Below are positions 1 to 7,259 of a stretch of 43,877 nucleotides of DNA, in pieces. Made by a program: the position numbers and the translations under genes. The notes under the pieces were generated by a model. The model was not told where the DNA came from and ran no database searches. It was given only the letters and a program-made list of their open reading frames with translations. Source of the stretch: Candidatus Pacearchaeota archaeon (GTDB lineage: Archaea > Nanoarchaeota > Nanoarchaeia > Pacearchaeales > GW2011-AR1); NCBI GenBank assembly GCA_002686195.1, contig NZAS01000169.1:1-43877 (forward strand), read 5' to 3'. Within the stretch, counting starts at the first letter, position 1. Every line of letters begins with the position of its first letter.

Positions 1-129
1 AGACATCCTGGTGCAGGGTGACGGCCCACCTCTCGCGATGTTCTTTGGCGCGTCGACCCCGGCGACCTCCCGTCAGGACGTTGAGCAGGGAGCTGCGTCG
101 CCTGCGGGCCGTATGGGGGCAGCTTGCCA
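1..129. repeat. Direct repeat, copy 1 (gene duplication)
   Basis: Positions 1-129 match 285-413 with only a few mismatches clustered near the right end. The offset of 284 bp equals one complete gene unit. This is the nucleotide trace of the tandem duplication of the 94-residue gene. Confidence 0.9.
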
Positions 130-130
130 C
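1..130 (-). CDS. Partial small protein, tandem paralogue of the next gene (cut by window edge)
   Basis: This is the 5' part of a gene running off the left edge. It starts at a GTG (130-128) whose first base is the last base of the preceding TAG stop, so the two genes are translationally coupled. The visible 43 residues are nearly identical to the N-terminus of the 94-residue neighbour: an Arg-rich start followed by the stretch ending ERWAVTLHQDV. The DNA is also nearly identical (1-129 against 285-413). Function is unknown. What is seen is a tandem gene duplication with a 284 bp unit that may continue to the left of the window. Confidence 0.75.
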   Translation of the reverse strand, partial: MASCPHTARRRRSSLLNVLTGGRRGRRAKEHRERWAVTLHQDV

Positions 131-414
131 TAGGTCCTCGTCTCGAGCCACTCAACCTCGACAACGTCGAGATCGTGTGCGCCTTGGAGATCCCACCTTA
201 CGTCTCCGGAATATCCGATCTCCAGGGCCTTGTCGATAGCGTCTTCTTGGTCCTTCGCCCAGACCTCCACCGTGGCTGTCTCAGAGACATCCTGGTGCAG
301 GGTGACGGCCCACCTCTCGCGATGTTCTTTGGCGCGTCGACCCCGGCGACCTCCCGTCAGGACGTTGAGCAGGGATCTGCGTCGCCTGCGAGCGGTATGG
401 GGGCACTTCGCCAT
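130..414 (-). CDS. Small basic-then-acidic protein, 94 aa, tandem-duplicated
   Basis: The N-terminal 35 residues are strongly basic (R-R-R-R-R-R type runs). The rest is a compact acidic domain with the pattern VEVWAKDQEDAIDKALEIGYSGDVRW. A similar pattern (EEALGLGFTGTVRMNF) occurs in the 404-residue protein encoded at 6043-7257, so the two may share a small fold. The ATG (414-412) overlaps the TAA stop of the upstream gene by one base, and the gene is followed in the same way by its paralogue. I do not recognise a family. A small DNA- or virion-associated protein is a guess. Confidence 0.7.
   Translation of the reverse strand: MAKCPHTARRRRRSLLNVLTGGRRGRRAKEHRERWAVTLHQDVSETATVEVWAKDQEDAIDKALEIGYSGDVRWDLQGAHDLDVVEVEWLETRT
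285..413. repeat. Direct repeat, copy 2 (gene duplication)
   Basis: Second copy of the repeat seen at 1-129. It covers the 5' half of the 94-residue gene on the minus strand. The near identity suggests a recent duplication or gene conversion. Confidence 0.9.
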
Positions 415-845
415 TAGATTTGGATGGGATCGGCTTGGGTGGGTTCGGGCTCGGGGGCCGGCTCATCTTCGACGAGCACCAGGACGGCTTCGTAGTGCTC
501 CGGGCCGTCCGAGTCGACTGGCACAGGCGCGTGAGCCCTGTCTTCTCTGGCTGCGTTGTAGAGAGCTTGCATCTGACTGCGGCTCGGCCGTTGCATGCGC
601 GGGGTGGCGGCTGGGGCCGGTGCATGCTTCCCAAGGCGGGCTGGGGCCGGTGCAGCAGCTACCGAGACTTCCGCCTCTTCCACGTCGTCTGAGAGCTCTG
701 CGTCGATGGCAACGATCATGGTGATCCGGTTCTTGCCGGCAAGCTCCGCGTCGCGAAGGGCTTCGAGCTCTTCGACGGCCAGGTCGGAGAGCAGGGCCGC
801 AGCCTTCTTGACGGAAAGTGAGGATGGATCGAAAGGCAAAGACAT
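414..845 (-). CDS. Hypothetical protein, 143 aa, with helical N-terminus and Pro/Ala/Glu-rich tail
   Basis: The ATG at 845 follows a GGAGT ribosome site on the minus strand; longer in-frame extensions overlap the upstream gene and are not needed. Residues 1-45 form a predicted helical module (SVKKAAALLSDLAVEELEALRDAE) ending in GKNRIT, a pattern resembling small helix-extended-helix linker modules in phage proteins. The remainder is low-complexity, rich in Ala, Pro and Glu, and ends PEPEPTQADPIQI. The TAA stop overlaps the ATG of the next gene. Function is unknown; a minor virion or assembly protein is a guess from its position behind the beta-rich genes. Confidence 0.65.
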   Translation of the reverse strand: MSLPFDPSSLSVKKAAALLSDLAVEELEALRDAELAGKNRITMIVAIDAELSDDVEEAEVSVAAAPAPARLGKHAPAPAATPRMQRPSRSQMQALYNAAREDRAHAPVPVDSDGPEHYEAVLVLVEDEPAPEPEPTQADPIQI

Positions 846-855
846 AATGGGACTC

Positions 856-1443
856 CTAGACGCCGGTGAAGCTCGCGACCGCCGCGACATTGTTGGGTTG
901 CTGCTGGGTGTCGGCACTGTTGTCCGACCAGCGCACAACCGCCTGGAAGGTGACCTGGCCCGTAGGTGGTTCTGGGAACAGGAACTGCAAGGTGAAGCCA
1001 ATGCCGGTAGATGGTTCGGAGACGGTGTGCGGGAGAGCGCAGGCCCACCCAGATCCGTGGTTGTCTGCGTAGAGGCAGGAACCCATCCGATCCCAGAGGT
1101 CTGCTCCGGCAGCGGTCCCTGGACCGTACTGGTTTGCTGGGACCGAAGAGGGTCGTTGCCCCCAGAGCATGGCGAGCGTAGAGATTCGGTTCGGCTCGTT
1201 GGCGTCGGGGCGGCAACCCGTCAGGAGCTGCACTGAGAAGCTCTCCGGGCACACGTTCGCTCCGGCCGAGATATACATGGCGATGCTTTGGATATGCTCG
1301 GCGCGTCCGACGTAGTTCGTTGCGGGAACGATGACGGCTGGCTCGGCCACAGCGAAGCCGTTGCTGATGTGATACCACCTGCCCTGAGAGCCATTGGGGA
1401 TCTCCATGTCCTGGAGCAAGTAGGAGTTGATTACTTGGGACAT
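856..1443 (-). CDS. Putative beta-rich virion protein, 195 aa
   Basis: The protein is uncharged for long stretches and rich in Val, Thr, Ser, Pro and aromatics, as expected for a beta-sandwich. It begins MSQVINSYLLQDMEIPNGSQGRWYHISNGF and has isolated Cys residues rather than paired CxxC motifs. There is no signal peptide. It starts one base downstream of the stop of the 269-residue gene and leads into the 143-residue gene ten bases on, so it lies in the leftward operon. No family is recognised. A capsid-surface, decoration or receptor-binding role is inferred only from composition and context. Confidence 0.6.
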   Translation of the reverse strand: MSQVINSYLLQDMEIPNGSQGRWYHISNGFAVAEPAVIVPATNYVGRAEHIQSIAMYISAGANVCPESFSVQLLTGCRPDANEPNRISTLAMLWGQRPSSVPANQYGPGTAAGADLWDRMGSCLYADNHGSGWACALPHTVSEPSTGIGFTLQFLFPEPPTGQVTFQAVVRWSDNSADTQQQPNNVAAVASFTGV

Positions 1444-1444
1444 T

Positions 1445-2254
1445 TCAGAGATTCGTCAATCGCCACTGTATGGTGACGGTGGCACCCGGAAGCGGGTTGT
1501 TGATGGTGAACTCAGGCCCCTGGACGGCAACGCCCTCAGCCCCGCCCGCGGTGACAGGCACGGTGCCGGCTTTGTCCCAGGTGTTTACCGCAAGCGGAAC
1601 TGCGCCGGCTGCCAGGTTGGGAACCCCCCAATCGATCACGGCTGTCTCGTTGACATAGAGGCGTTCCGATCCGGCAGGGCACTGGATGATCGCGCCCTTG
1701 TTGACGTCGTAGGTGGGGCTGTACATGTTCGTCCCTTGGACGACGCCCGATGTGTCGTTGAACCACTCCCAGTTGAGGGTGGCGTTGGGCTCCAACACCA
1801 GCAACTCGAGGCGAACAGAATTGTACTTTCCGGCCATGAGCGCGACGGGGGTCGCGGCTGTAACCATGATGACTCTCTCGACCCGGCCGCCGCCGTAGGG
1901 CGCTCCGGCGACGAAGCGGACCATCGCTCCGTTGGCTGCCCCCAGCCCCTCCAGGGTAACGCGCAGCGCGGTGTAGGGACCGCCAGACATTGGGTCGGTG
2001 ATGGGGGGTCCGTCGATGAGGTTGCGCTGGCTCGGTGGGCCGCCGCCAGGAGGGTAGGGTGGGATCGTTCCGCCTGGCCCTGTGTAGCCGATCCCTGTGG
2101 CTGGAGCTGTGAAGCGGGAGGATGACTGGGAGACGATCCCGTCCACCGTGAGGTACATGGGATCACGGCCCGGCGGATTGAGCCGTTCCTGCTCGCGCTC
2201 TTCGAGCCCTACGAGGTGGACCAGGTAGCCTGGGTCGTCTCCGTAACTTGGCAT
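1445..2254 (-). CDS. Putative beta-rich virion protein, 269 aa
   Basis: The first 40 residues are charged (LVGLEEREQERLNPPGRDP). A Gly/Pro-rich hinge follows (GPGGTIPPYPPGGGPPSQ), then about 190 residues of alternating hydrophobic and Thr/Asn/Val residues typical of beta domains, ending ATVTIQWRLTNL. The hinge suggests an N-terminal anchor linked to a C-terminal beta domain, an arrangement used by spike or decoration proteins. It sits in the same operon as the other beta-rich proteins, 11 bases after the 166-residue gene. The role is inference; no catalytic motif is visible. Confidence 0.6.
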   Translation of the reverse strand: MPSYGDDPGYLVHLVGLEEREQERLNPPGRDPMYLTVDGIVSQSSSRFTAPATGIGYTGPGGTIPPYPPGGGPPSQRNLIDGPPITDPMSGGPYTALRVTLEGLGAANGAMVRFVAGAPYGGGRVERVIMVTAATPVALMAGKYNSVRLELLVLEPNATLNWEWFNDTSGVVQGTNMYSPTYDVNKGAIIQCPAGSERLYVNETAVIDWGVPNLAAGAVPLAVNTWDKAGTVPVTAGGAEGVAVQGPEFTINNPLPGATVTIQWRLTNL

Positions 2255-2265
2255 GGTCTACCGCC

Positions 2266-2766
2266 TTAGAGCGTTTGCAGGAGAGCGTAGGACTCTCCGT
2301 CTTTTTGGAGGGCAACTTCCGGGGAGCGGATGATCAGACCCACCTCGAAGGCTTTTCCGTTGGCTCCGCCGCCCGTCTCGATGAAGATCGTGAAGGAGGC
2401 CGAGCCGATAGCGCCGCAGGTCACGGGCGACACTGCTGAGAGCTGCGCTGAGGGAGCCACGAAGTGGATAGGGGTGTTGGTCACGAAGTCCGGGGTGCCG
2501 GACTCGGGTACCGCGACCACTCCGGTGGCGGTGATCCCGGACTCGAAGATGATCTGTTGAAGTGAGGCCGCCTCAGCGGTGGTGTTGAGGTTTGTGGTCC
2601 AGATCGCCAGGTTGTATGTAGCCCCGCCGTTGTTGCCGTCGGTACACTTGACCGAGATGCGCTCAATCGTCCCTTGGCCTGGAAATACCGGCCCCACGGT
2701 CGTTGTGACGTTGGTGGCGGGGTTTGCCGGGACTACGATACTGAGACTGTAAGCGTTGACGAGCAT
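2266..2766 (-). CDS. Putative beta-rich virion protein, 166 aa
   Basis: A compact protein with few charges and many Thr, Val, Ala, Ile and Gly residues (for example PANPATNVTTTVGPVFPGQG and SFTIFIETGGGANG), compatible with a single beta-sandwich. It has no signal peptide, membrane segment or catalytic motif. The neighbours on both sides are of the same composition, so this is one member of a set of structural-looking proteins transcribed leftward. The ATG at 2766 follows the preceding 105-residue gene after 19 bases. Identity is unknown. Confidence 0.6.
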   Translation of the reverse strand: MLVNAYSLSIVVPANPATNVTTTVGPVFPGQGTIERISVKCTDGNNGGATYNLAIWTTNLNTTAEAASLQQIIFESGITATGVVAVPESGTPDFVTNTPIHFVAPSAQLSAVSPVTCGAIGSASFTIFIETGGGANGKAFEVGLIIRSPEVALQKDGESYALLQTL

Positions 2767-2785
2767 GGCGAGGCAATCCTACCAC

Positions 2786-3103
2786 CTAGCCCGCTAGCTG
2801 GCGAAGTAGACTGGCTCCAACTTTTCCCAGAGCGTCGGCAATCAGCGCCCCAACTTTCTCGGCTCGGTCGAGAGTTTCGGCCTCGTTTTCCTCCATCGCC
2901 GCCACCAGGTTGGATGCTTGACGCAGCGTAAGGTCTGTATCCTGGCGGGTGCCCTCCGAAACCTGGATTACTCGAGAGCGCAGCTTGGTAATGGCGCCAG
3001 CTCCCTCCCTCTCGACGAGGTTGGCCGCGAGGCCCAGAATCGCCTTGTCGAGCTGGGTGCCGTGCGCCACTGCGAGCAGCTCCTGGGGAAGGTCGAACTT
3101 CAT
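2786..3103 (-). CDS. Hypothetical helical protein, 105 aa
   Basis: Begins MKFDLPQELLAVAHGTQLDKAILGLAANLVER and is helical with heptad-like spacing throughout (TLRQASNLVAAMEENEAETLDRAEKVGALIADALGKV). The ATG (3103-3101) overlaps the TGA of the SGNH hydrolase gene (ATGA), which argues for this start over a longer in-frame one. It has no cysteines or membrane segment. Function is unknown. Its coupling to the hydrolase gene suggests a role in the lysis or envelope-entry group, but that is inference. Confidence 0.6.
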   Translation of the reverse strand: MKFDLPQELLAVAHGTQLDKAILGLAANLVEREGAGAITKLRSRVIQVSEGTRQDTDLTLRQASNLVAAMEENEAETLDRAEKVGALIADALGKVGASLLRQLAG

Positions 3104-3852
3104 GCCGCAGCTACTACGTTGAACAGTTGTTCGGCTGCGAGTTCCGCCCATATTTTTGACTCTTTTGGATAGAAGTGGATTCCATCCTTGGTTGGGAGGG
3201 CGGCAGTGAGTGGCTGGCTGTCGATGAAGGTGACCCTTCGCGGGAGAGTCTCCTTCTGCCACTTGGCGATCTGAATGGCGGCGGGGTTGGACCAGGTGCC
3301 GTGTTTGTGCTCTCTGCCAGGGCGGGGATCATCTTCGTGCTTGGAGGGCCCGACCCAGACGATCTTCTTCACGCCCTCGGCCTCTGCCATGTTTACGAAC
3401 TTCTTGAGGGCGGCTTTATACATAGCGGCTCGCGGCGCAATCGGACCCTTGCGTCTCAGCCCGTGGGGGCGCCAGTCGCCTTCTGCGAGGCCCAGGCGAA
3501 AATCGTTGGCTCCCAGGATCACCACCAGCAACTCCGGCCTGTGTTTCTTCACGGCCTGGGTGATGGGAGAGGGCCGCACCTTTCTTCCGGGCTTCCCCTT
3601 GCCGGTGATCGCGCGGCCTACGCCGGCTTCCTCACCGATGTAGTAGATGGTGCCTTTACCCGACTTGAATACCCGCTCGGTGGGGATTCCCTTTTCGTTC
3701 AAGATGCGTTGCATCTCGCCTCCCATGGCGTTCGGGAGCGAGCTCAATGAGTCACCTACCACCAGGGCGCTCTTGTACTTTTTCTTGGAGAGAAGTAGCA
3801 GGGCGGCTGCGAGCAGGCCCAGGCCCGCCCATACCTTGATGTCCAGCTTCAC
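3100..3852 (-). CDS. SGNH/GDSL-family hydrolase with N-terminal membrane anchor, 250 aa
   Basis: Residues 7-22 are a hydrophobic segment (VWAGLGLLAAALLLLS) followed by KKK, fitting an N-terminal membrane anchor. The SGNH blocks are visible: GDS with nucleophile Ser35, GAND at 113-116 (block III Asn), and DGIH at 223-226 giving the Asp-His pair. The family comprises esterases/acylesterases acting on lipids, polysaccharides or peptidoglycan. In a lysis/virion context a cell-envelope ester is the likely substrate, but it cannot be read from sequence. Start is GTG, overlapping the stop of the lipoprotein gene (GTGA). A second SGNH hydrolase with the same architecture lies at 14560-15213. Confidence 0.85.
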   Translation of the reverse strand: MKLDIKVWAGLGLLAAALLLLSKKKYKSALVVGDSLSSLPNAMGGEMQRILNEKGIPTERVFKSGKGTIYYIGEEAGVGRAITGKGKPGRKVRPSPITQAVKKHRPELLVVILGANDFRLGLAEGDWRPHGLRRKGPIAPRAAMYKAALKKFVNMAEAEGVKKIVWVGPSKHEDDPRPGREHKHGTWSNPAAIQIAKWQKETLPRRVTFIDSQPLTAALPTKDGIHFYPKESKIWAELAAEQLFNVVAAA

Positions 3853-4223
3853 GGCTTGATCACCAGGTGGTCATGATCTCCTGGGGGAACGTGAACGTCC
3901 TCGACGGACGGGTCGCCGCAGATACTCCTGGCCTCGGGGATCTCGGGGGCGTCGCCGGGATCGTCTCCCAGCTTCGCCAGGAATAGGGCCTTGGCTACAT
4001 GGAAGGGGGCTCGAACTTGAGCAACGAGGGCTGGCTCTGCGAGTTCCATGCAGTGCGCCCAATCTGCCTTCCTGGCCTCTTGAAGCAAGAGCTTCGACTC
4101 GTCCAGAGCGATGCGCTCAAAGAGACGCAACTCTGCTTCGTAGGTATCAGCGTCCCGGAGCGCGATGTGAGCACACCCCGCGGAGAGGCTAAGGAACGCT
4201 AGACAAAGGAGCCGATGAACCAC
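3849..4223 (-). CDS. Small lipoprotein, 124 aa; possible outer spanin
   Basis: The N-terminus MVHRLLCLAFLSLSAGCAH is a type II signal peptide with lipobox LSAGC, so the mature protein should be lipidated at the Cys. The mature part is helical and charged, with cysteines, and ends in an Asp/His/Pro-rich tail. A GTG start at 4223 lies inside the end of the upstream gene (25-base overlap). Lipoproteins in phage lysis regions can be outer spanins, and this one is coupled to an SGNH hydrolase, but no matching inner-spanin partner is evident. It could instead be a superinfection-exclusion lipoprotein. Confidence 0.7.
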   Translation of the reverse strand: MVHRLLCLAFLSLSAGCAHIALRDADTYEAELRLFERIALDESKLLLQEARKADWAHCMELAEPALVAQVRAPFHVAKALFLAKLGDDPGDAPEIPEARSICGDPSVEDVHVPPGDHDHLVIKP

Positions 4224-4543
4224 GCCGTGCCGTCACAGATCACGAACCGGGCCTGGTTCTGGAAGGCGTCGCAGATGGTCACTGCGTTGCCGTCAAGGAT
4301 GGTGATGGTGTTGGTGTTGGCCGTCTCTGAGATCCAGAAGGACAGCCCAGCCGTCGCTGCGGTCGGCGCCGGGACGGTGACGTTGATGTTGGCGGCTGCG
4401 CCTATGAGCTGGTACTTGGCGGCGGTGGCAGGAAGTCCCACGTTGACGGCGGGTGTGGTGACGCTCGCGTCGGCCTGGGCCATGACGTCGCTGAATGACA
4501 CTCCGATGAGGTCGCCGTTCTTCTGCTGGATTGCGATGGTCAT
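4199..4543 (-). CDS. Putative beta-rich virion protein, 114 aa
   Basis: Starts MTIAIQQKNGDLIGVSFSDVMAQADASVTTPA and ends ICDGTAWFIGSFV. The ending resembles that of the 134-residue protein at 5048-5452 (CYTGTTWFALEG), and both have Ala/Thr/Val/Asn-rich beta-like bodies with TITILDG- or LTVVDSNG-type turns. They are probably distant paralogues. Many phage proteins of this shape end in an aromatic G-T-x-W motif in a trimeric spike or fibre domain; this is a resemblance, not an identification. It lies 8 bases after the 159-residue gene in the leftward operon. Confidence 0.6.
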   Translation of the reverse strand: MTIAIQQKNGDLIGVSFSDVMAQADASVTTPAVNVGLPATAAKYQLIGAAANINVTVPAPTAATAGLSFWISETANTNTITILDGNAVTICDAFQNQARFVICDGTAWFIGSFV

Positions 4544-4551
4544 GAAATCTC

Positions 4552-5031
4552 CTAGAGGGAAATCGGGTAGATCGGCGCGAAGCCGTTCGCGATGTTGGTG
4601 CGCACGTTGATGAAAAAGAGGCCGCCGCCGGTGCGGTCAGCGGTGCCACCGGCGATGCCGGGGATCACCGGGCCGACGTTGGCGGCGTTCAGGAAGTCCC
4701 TCGCTTGGCATGTTCCTGCGGCAACCGCGGTGTTCAGGATGCCGACGATGGCTCCGAGAGTAACGAGTCGGCTGTCGGGAAGGAGGACGTTGCGAGGCGC
4801 TGCTGCTCCGTTCGATACCACCATAATGTCGTAGACGACAGTGGCGGGTGTGAGCGGGAGGTAGACGAAGGGAATGTTGTTGAGGGCGATGTCGATGATG
4901 CCAGCGGCCGTCTGGGTGCTCCAGGTGGGAACCGTGCGCGCGGCTGCAGCAGCCGTGAAGTTCTGGCCCTGAAGGCCGGCTAGGGAAACGGCAGTGATCT
5001 GCCCGCCGTCGCTTGAAAGTGCTCGAGCCAT
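4552..5031 (-). CDS. Putative virion protein, 159 aa
   Basis: A neutral, Ala/Val/Ile/Thr-rich protein: MARALSSDGGQITAVSLAGLQGQNFTAAAAARTVPTW at the start and GLFFINVRTNIANGFAPIYPISL at the end. It has no signal peptide, long membrane helix or catalytic motif. The mix of beta-like stretches with short helices would suit a capsid or decoration subunit. It lies between two beta-rich genes with gaps of 8 and 16 bases, so they probably share one transcript from the promoter pair at 5477-5535. No homologous family is recognised. Confidence 0.55.
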   Translation of the reverse strand: MARALSSDGGQITAVSLAGLQGQNFTAAAAARTVPTWSTQTAAGIIDIALNNIPFVYLPLTPATVVYDIMVVSNGAAAPRNVLLPDSRLVTLGAIVGILNTAVAAGTCQARDFLNAANVGPVIPGIAGGTADRTGGGLFFINVRTNIANGFAPIYPISL

Positions 5032-5047
5032 GAGAGTCTCCTATTAT

Positions 5048-5452
5048 TTAGCCTTCGAGGGCGAACCAGGTGGTGCCGGTGTAGCAAAAAGCGCAAGAGC
5101 CAGCGTTGATGACAGTGCCGCCTGAAATCGCAGCTCCGTTGGAGTCGACGACGGTGAGGTTGTTGCCTCCAACCTCGCTCACAGTGACGTACTTGCTGCG
5201 GTTGAGGTGAGCCGGAAGGCCCGTCTCGCAGGACAGGCGAAGGGTCGCGGCGCCCGCGGCTGCGACGATGATGAAGTTGGGGCCGGAGTAGCAGTTCGCT
5301 GCTGGGATACTCCCAGCGACGGCCGTGTCTTCACCGTTGATGTTGTAGGTGAGGCCAACGCCGGCGTTGATGGTGGTGACGTTGCGAATCCCGGCCAGTC
5401 CTTCGGTACTGAGTCCGTAGTCCGCGGTGGGGGTATGGAGAAGAATTGGCAT
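5048..5452 (-). CDS. Putative beta-rich virion protein, 134 aa
   Basis: First gene downstream of the tandem promoter pair at 5477-5535, with a strong AAGGAG ribosome site before its ATG. The sequence is rich in Thr, Asn, Val, Gly and Ala (for example NVTTINAGVGLTYNINGEDTAVAG) and has isolated Cys residues. The C-terminus SCAFCYTGTTWFALEG resembles the end of the 114-residue protein. Its own promoter and ribosome site suggest high expression, as expected for an abundant virion protein. The identity remains unknown. Confidence 0.6.
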   Translation of the reverse strand: MPILLHTPTADYGLSTEGLAGIRNVTTINAGVGLTYNINGEDTAVAGSIPAANCYSGPNFIIVAAAGAATLRLSCETGLPAHLNRSKYVTVSEVGGNNLTVVDSNGAAISGGTVINAGSCAFCYTGTTWFALEG

Positions 5453-5476
5453 GAAGTCTCCTTGAGGTTGCCGACA

Positions 5477-5505
5477 ACACTACCGAACCGGCCGGTCGCT
5501 GACAA
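5477..5505 (-). promoter_or_regulatory. Candidate sigma70-type promoter (proximal of a tandem pair)
   Basis: On the minus strand, TTGTCA (5505-5500) is followed by a 17-base spacer and TAGTGT (5482-5477). It lies about 25 bases upstream of the ATG at 5452 and its ribosome site. It is repeated, with small changes, just upstream. Confidence 0.5.
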
Positions 5506-5506
5506 C

Positions 5507-5535
5507 ACCCTACCGCAGCAGAAAAGACCCGGCAA
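5507..5535 (-). promoter_or_regulatory. Candidate sigma70-type promoter (distal of a tandem pair)
   Basis: On the minus strand, TTGCCG (5535-5530), a 17-base spacer and TAGGGT (5512-5507). Together with 5477-5505 it forms an imperfect direct repeat (GGTAG followed by TGTTGTC in both), so the pair may have arisen by duplication. It lies in the 88-base gap between the 73-residue and 134-residue genes. Confidence 0.5.
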
Positions 5536-5540
5536 CGAAC

Positions 5541-5762
5541 TCAGCCCCCTCTGGCGAGTTTCATGAAGTCTTTGTCCATCATGAGCTGGACGGCTTCGCG
5601 CCGAGCGACGGCCGAGTTTTCCCATATCCAGAAGATAATGTCCTGGACTGTGAGTCCTTCGGTGGAGAGTTTCTGTAGGAGCTCGGTGTCACCAGATTCG
5701 ATTGCTCGCTTTACCCGGTTGTCCCATCGGTTCTCTTGTTGTTCTTTTGTCGGGATCGCCAT
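5541..5762 (-). CDS. Small helical hypothetical protein, 73 aa
   Basis: Starts MAIPTKEQQENRWDNRVKRAIESGDTELLQKL and continues with amphipathic helices ending MMDKDFMKLARGG. An in-frame TTG at 5783 would add seven residues; I prefer the ATG at 5762. The gene overlaps the end of the upstream 111-residue gene by about 50 bases in another frame. The two may be translationally coupled. No family is recognised. It is the last gene before the tandem promoter pair. Confidence 0.55.
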   Translation of the reverse strand: MAIPTKEQQENRWDNRVKRAIESGDTELLQKLSTEGLTVQDIIFWIWENSAVARREAVQLMMDKDFMKLARGG

Positions 5763-6046
5763 CGCGGATTCGCTTTCTTCCAAGCCTCGTCAAAGAGGCG
5801 GCGTTGAATGTGGTCGGGACTCCGGTCGAGATAGTCTCGTACCTGGAGCAGAAAAGGTTTTTTTCGCCCGGAGCGGATCGCGGCGGCCAGCTCGACGAGC
5901 CGGGCTTCCGCGTGTACCTCTTCGAGCACTTCGTTGATCACGGCGTAAAAGGCGGGCCCATTTGGGGGCACCGCTACGAGCCGCCGCTGCAGGCGGTCCT
6001 TGATCCACTCCCGTGGAGTGCTGCCGTCCCAGGTTCTTCGGCTCAA
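5711..6046 (-). CDS. Hypothetical protein, 111 aa
   Basis: A TTG start (6046-6044) overlaps the TGA of the upstream 404-residue gene (TTGA), which supports coupled translation. The protein is mixed alpha with alternating acidic and basic residues: REWIKDRLQRRLVAVPPNGPAFYAVINEVLEEVHAEARLVEL. It has no cysteine motifs or membrane segment. The end is basic (RWRSRQKNNKR). Its position between the 404-residue coiled protein and the 73-residue helical protein suggests an assembly-related group, but the function is unknown. Confidence 0.55.
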   Translation of the reverse strand: MSRRTWDGSTPREWIKDRLQRRLVAVPPNGPAFYAVINEVLEEVHAEARLVELAAAIRSGRKKPFLLQVRDYLDRSPDHIQRRLFDEAWKKANPRWRSRQKNNKRTDGTTG

Positions 6047-7257
6047 TCGGACATCGCCTCGAGAACAGCCGGGAGCAGCTCTTCGCCGCGCTCCTGGATG
6101 GTCTTCGCGAAGGCGTCCGGGTCGTTTTCGCGAAGGCGGGCGATTTCATCCATGATGTCGTTGCCGGATAGGGGGCCGTTCCCGCCGGTGCTGGGCGCGG
6201 GAGATCGCGGGCTCCGCACAACCGGAGCCTGGAACTCATCTGGCTCCCAGGCAGGCTCGTCGTCCTCGAACTCCGAGCTGTGCGCGGAAGGGACGGTGAA
6301 GGTGGGGTTGTCGTAGGGATCGTAGTCCTCGGCCACCTCCGGGACTGCTTGGCGGGACTGTCCGCCTCGATTCTGGTTTCCACCACCTTGGCTTCCTCCT
6401 GGTGATCCCTGCTTGACCTTGTCCATGACGCCCTTGACCAACATGCCGCCCAGCCAGCTTGCCATCTTGTTGTCGGCAGGCTTGTCGGCCTCTCGCTGCG
6501 CACGAAGTGCCTTGGTACCCATCATCCCGAGCATCTGTTCGTTGAGCTCGCGCTGGTTCTCGAGAAGGGTGGTGGTGATCTGGGCCTGGATGGTCTGTTG
6601 CTCCATGAGGGCTTTCAGGACGCGGTCATTTCGGCGTTCTCCCACGTTGACGATGGCCTCGAAGTGGGGCAGGAAGATGTACTCGCCTTGAGTGGTGCTC
6701 AGGCCGCGCACCCGTCCCGGAGAAATGGTGCCAGGGGGCGCGTGGTCGTCGACGTAGAACTCGTCGTCGTCCTCCCGGCTCAGGTCCAGGCGTGGGTTGG
6801 CCGTCCTCACTGGGCGGAAGTGGTCGCGCCGCCCACGCCGCCCGTAGCGAGGGGGTCCTTCTTCTTCCTCTTCGTCCCAGACGTCTTCTTCTTCTTCTTC
6901 CTCCGGGCCTTCGATGATGACTTTTCGTTGGAGGCTGCGGTAGGTCACGTTGCGGCCTTTGCCCTTGAAGTTCATCCTCACGGTTCCGGTGAAGCCCAGG
7001 CCCAGTGCTTCCTCGTAGTTCCGTTGCAGTTCGGCGAGGACTGATTCGGCATGAGGGGGAGGGTCGGAGCCTGGATCGAGCTCGACGGTGAATTGCTGAC
7101 TCGAGCGGCGCGTCTCGTCTGGCTCTGCTCTGCCTTCGATCACCAGGCGGCACTCGTCGGTGACCGCTCGGCCAATGCTCTCGTCCAATGCGGAGATCAC
7201 TTCGGAGGCTTCTTCTCCCTGGAAAAGGTCTTCGAGGGCGATGTGGGTTCTAGACAT
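6043..7257 (-). CDS. Acidic multi-domain protein, 404 aa; candidate assembly or scaffold protein
   Basis: The ATG at 7257 follows GAGGA and lies 2 bases after the stop of the RadA-like gene. Residues 1-120 contain a small alpha/beta domain (EEALGLGFTGTVRMNFKGKG) resembling that of the 94-residue protein at 130-414. Then come a polyglutamate/aspartate stretch (EEEEEEDVWDEEEEE), a basic stretch, a coiled-coil-like helix around residues 230-275 (VLKALMEQQTIQAQITTTLLENQRELNEQ), a Gly/Gln/Asn-rich linker, and an acidic C-terminus ending with a short helix. This modular charged design resembles scaffolding or internal virion proteins; that is inference. Confidence 0.6.
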   Translation of the reverse strand: MSRTHIALEDLFQGEEASEVISALDESIGRAVTDECRLVIEGRAEPDETRRSSQQFTVELDPGSDPPPHAESVLAELQRNYEEALGLGFTGTVRMNFKGKGRNVTYRSLQRKVIIEGPEEEEEEDVWDEEEEEGPPRYGRRGRRDHFRPVRTANPRLDLSREDDDEFYVDDHAPPGTISPGRVRGLSTTQGEYIFLPHFEAIVNVGERRNDRVLKALMEQQTIQAQITTTLLENQRELNEQMLGMMGTKALRAQREADKPADNKMASWLGGMLVKGVMDKVKQGSPGGSQGGGNQNRGGQSRQAVPEVAEDYDPYDNPTFTVPSAHSSEFEDDEPAWEPDEFQAPVVRSPRSPAPSTGGNGPLSGNDIMDEIARLRENDPDAFAKTIQERGEELLPAVLEAMSD

Positions 7258-7259
7258 GA

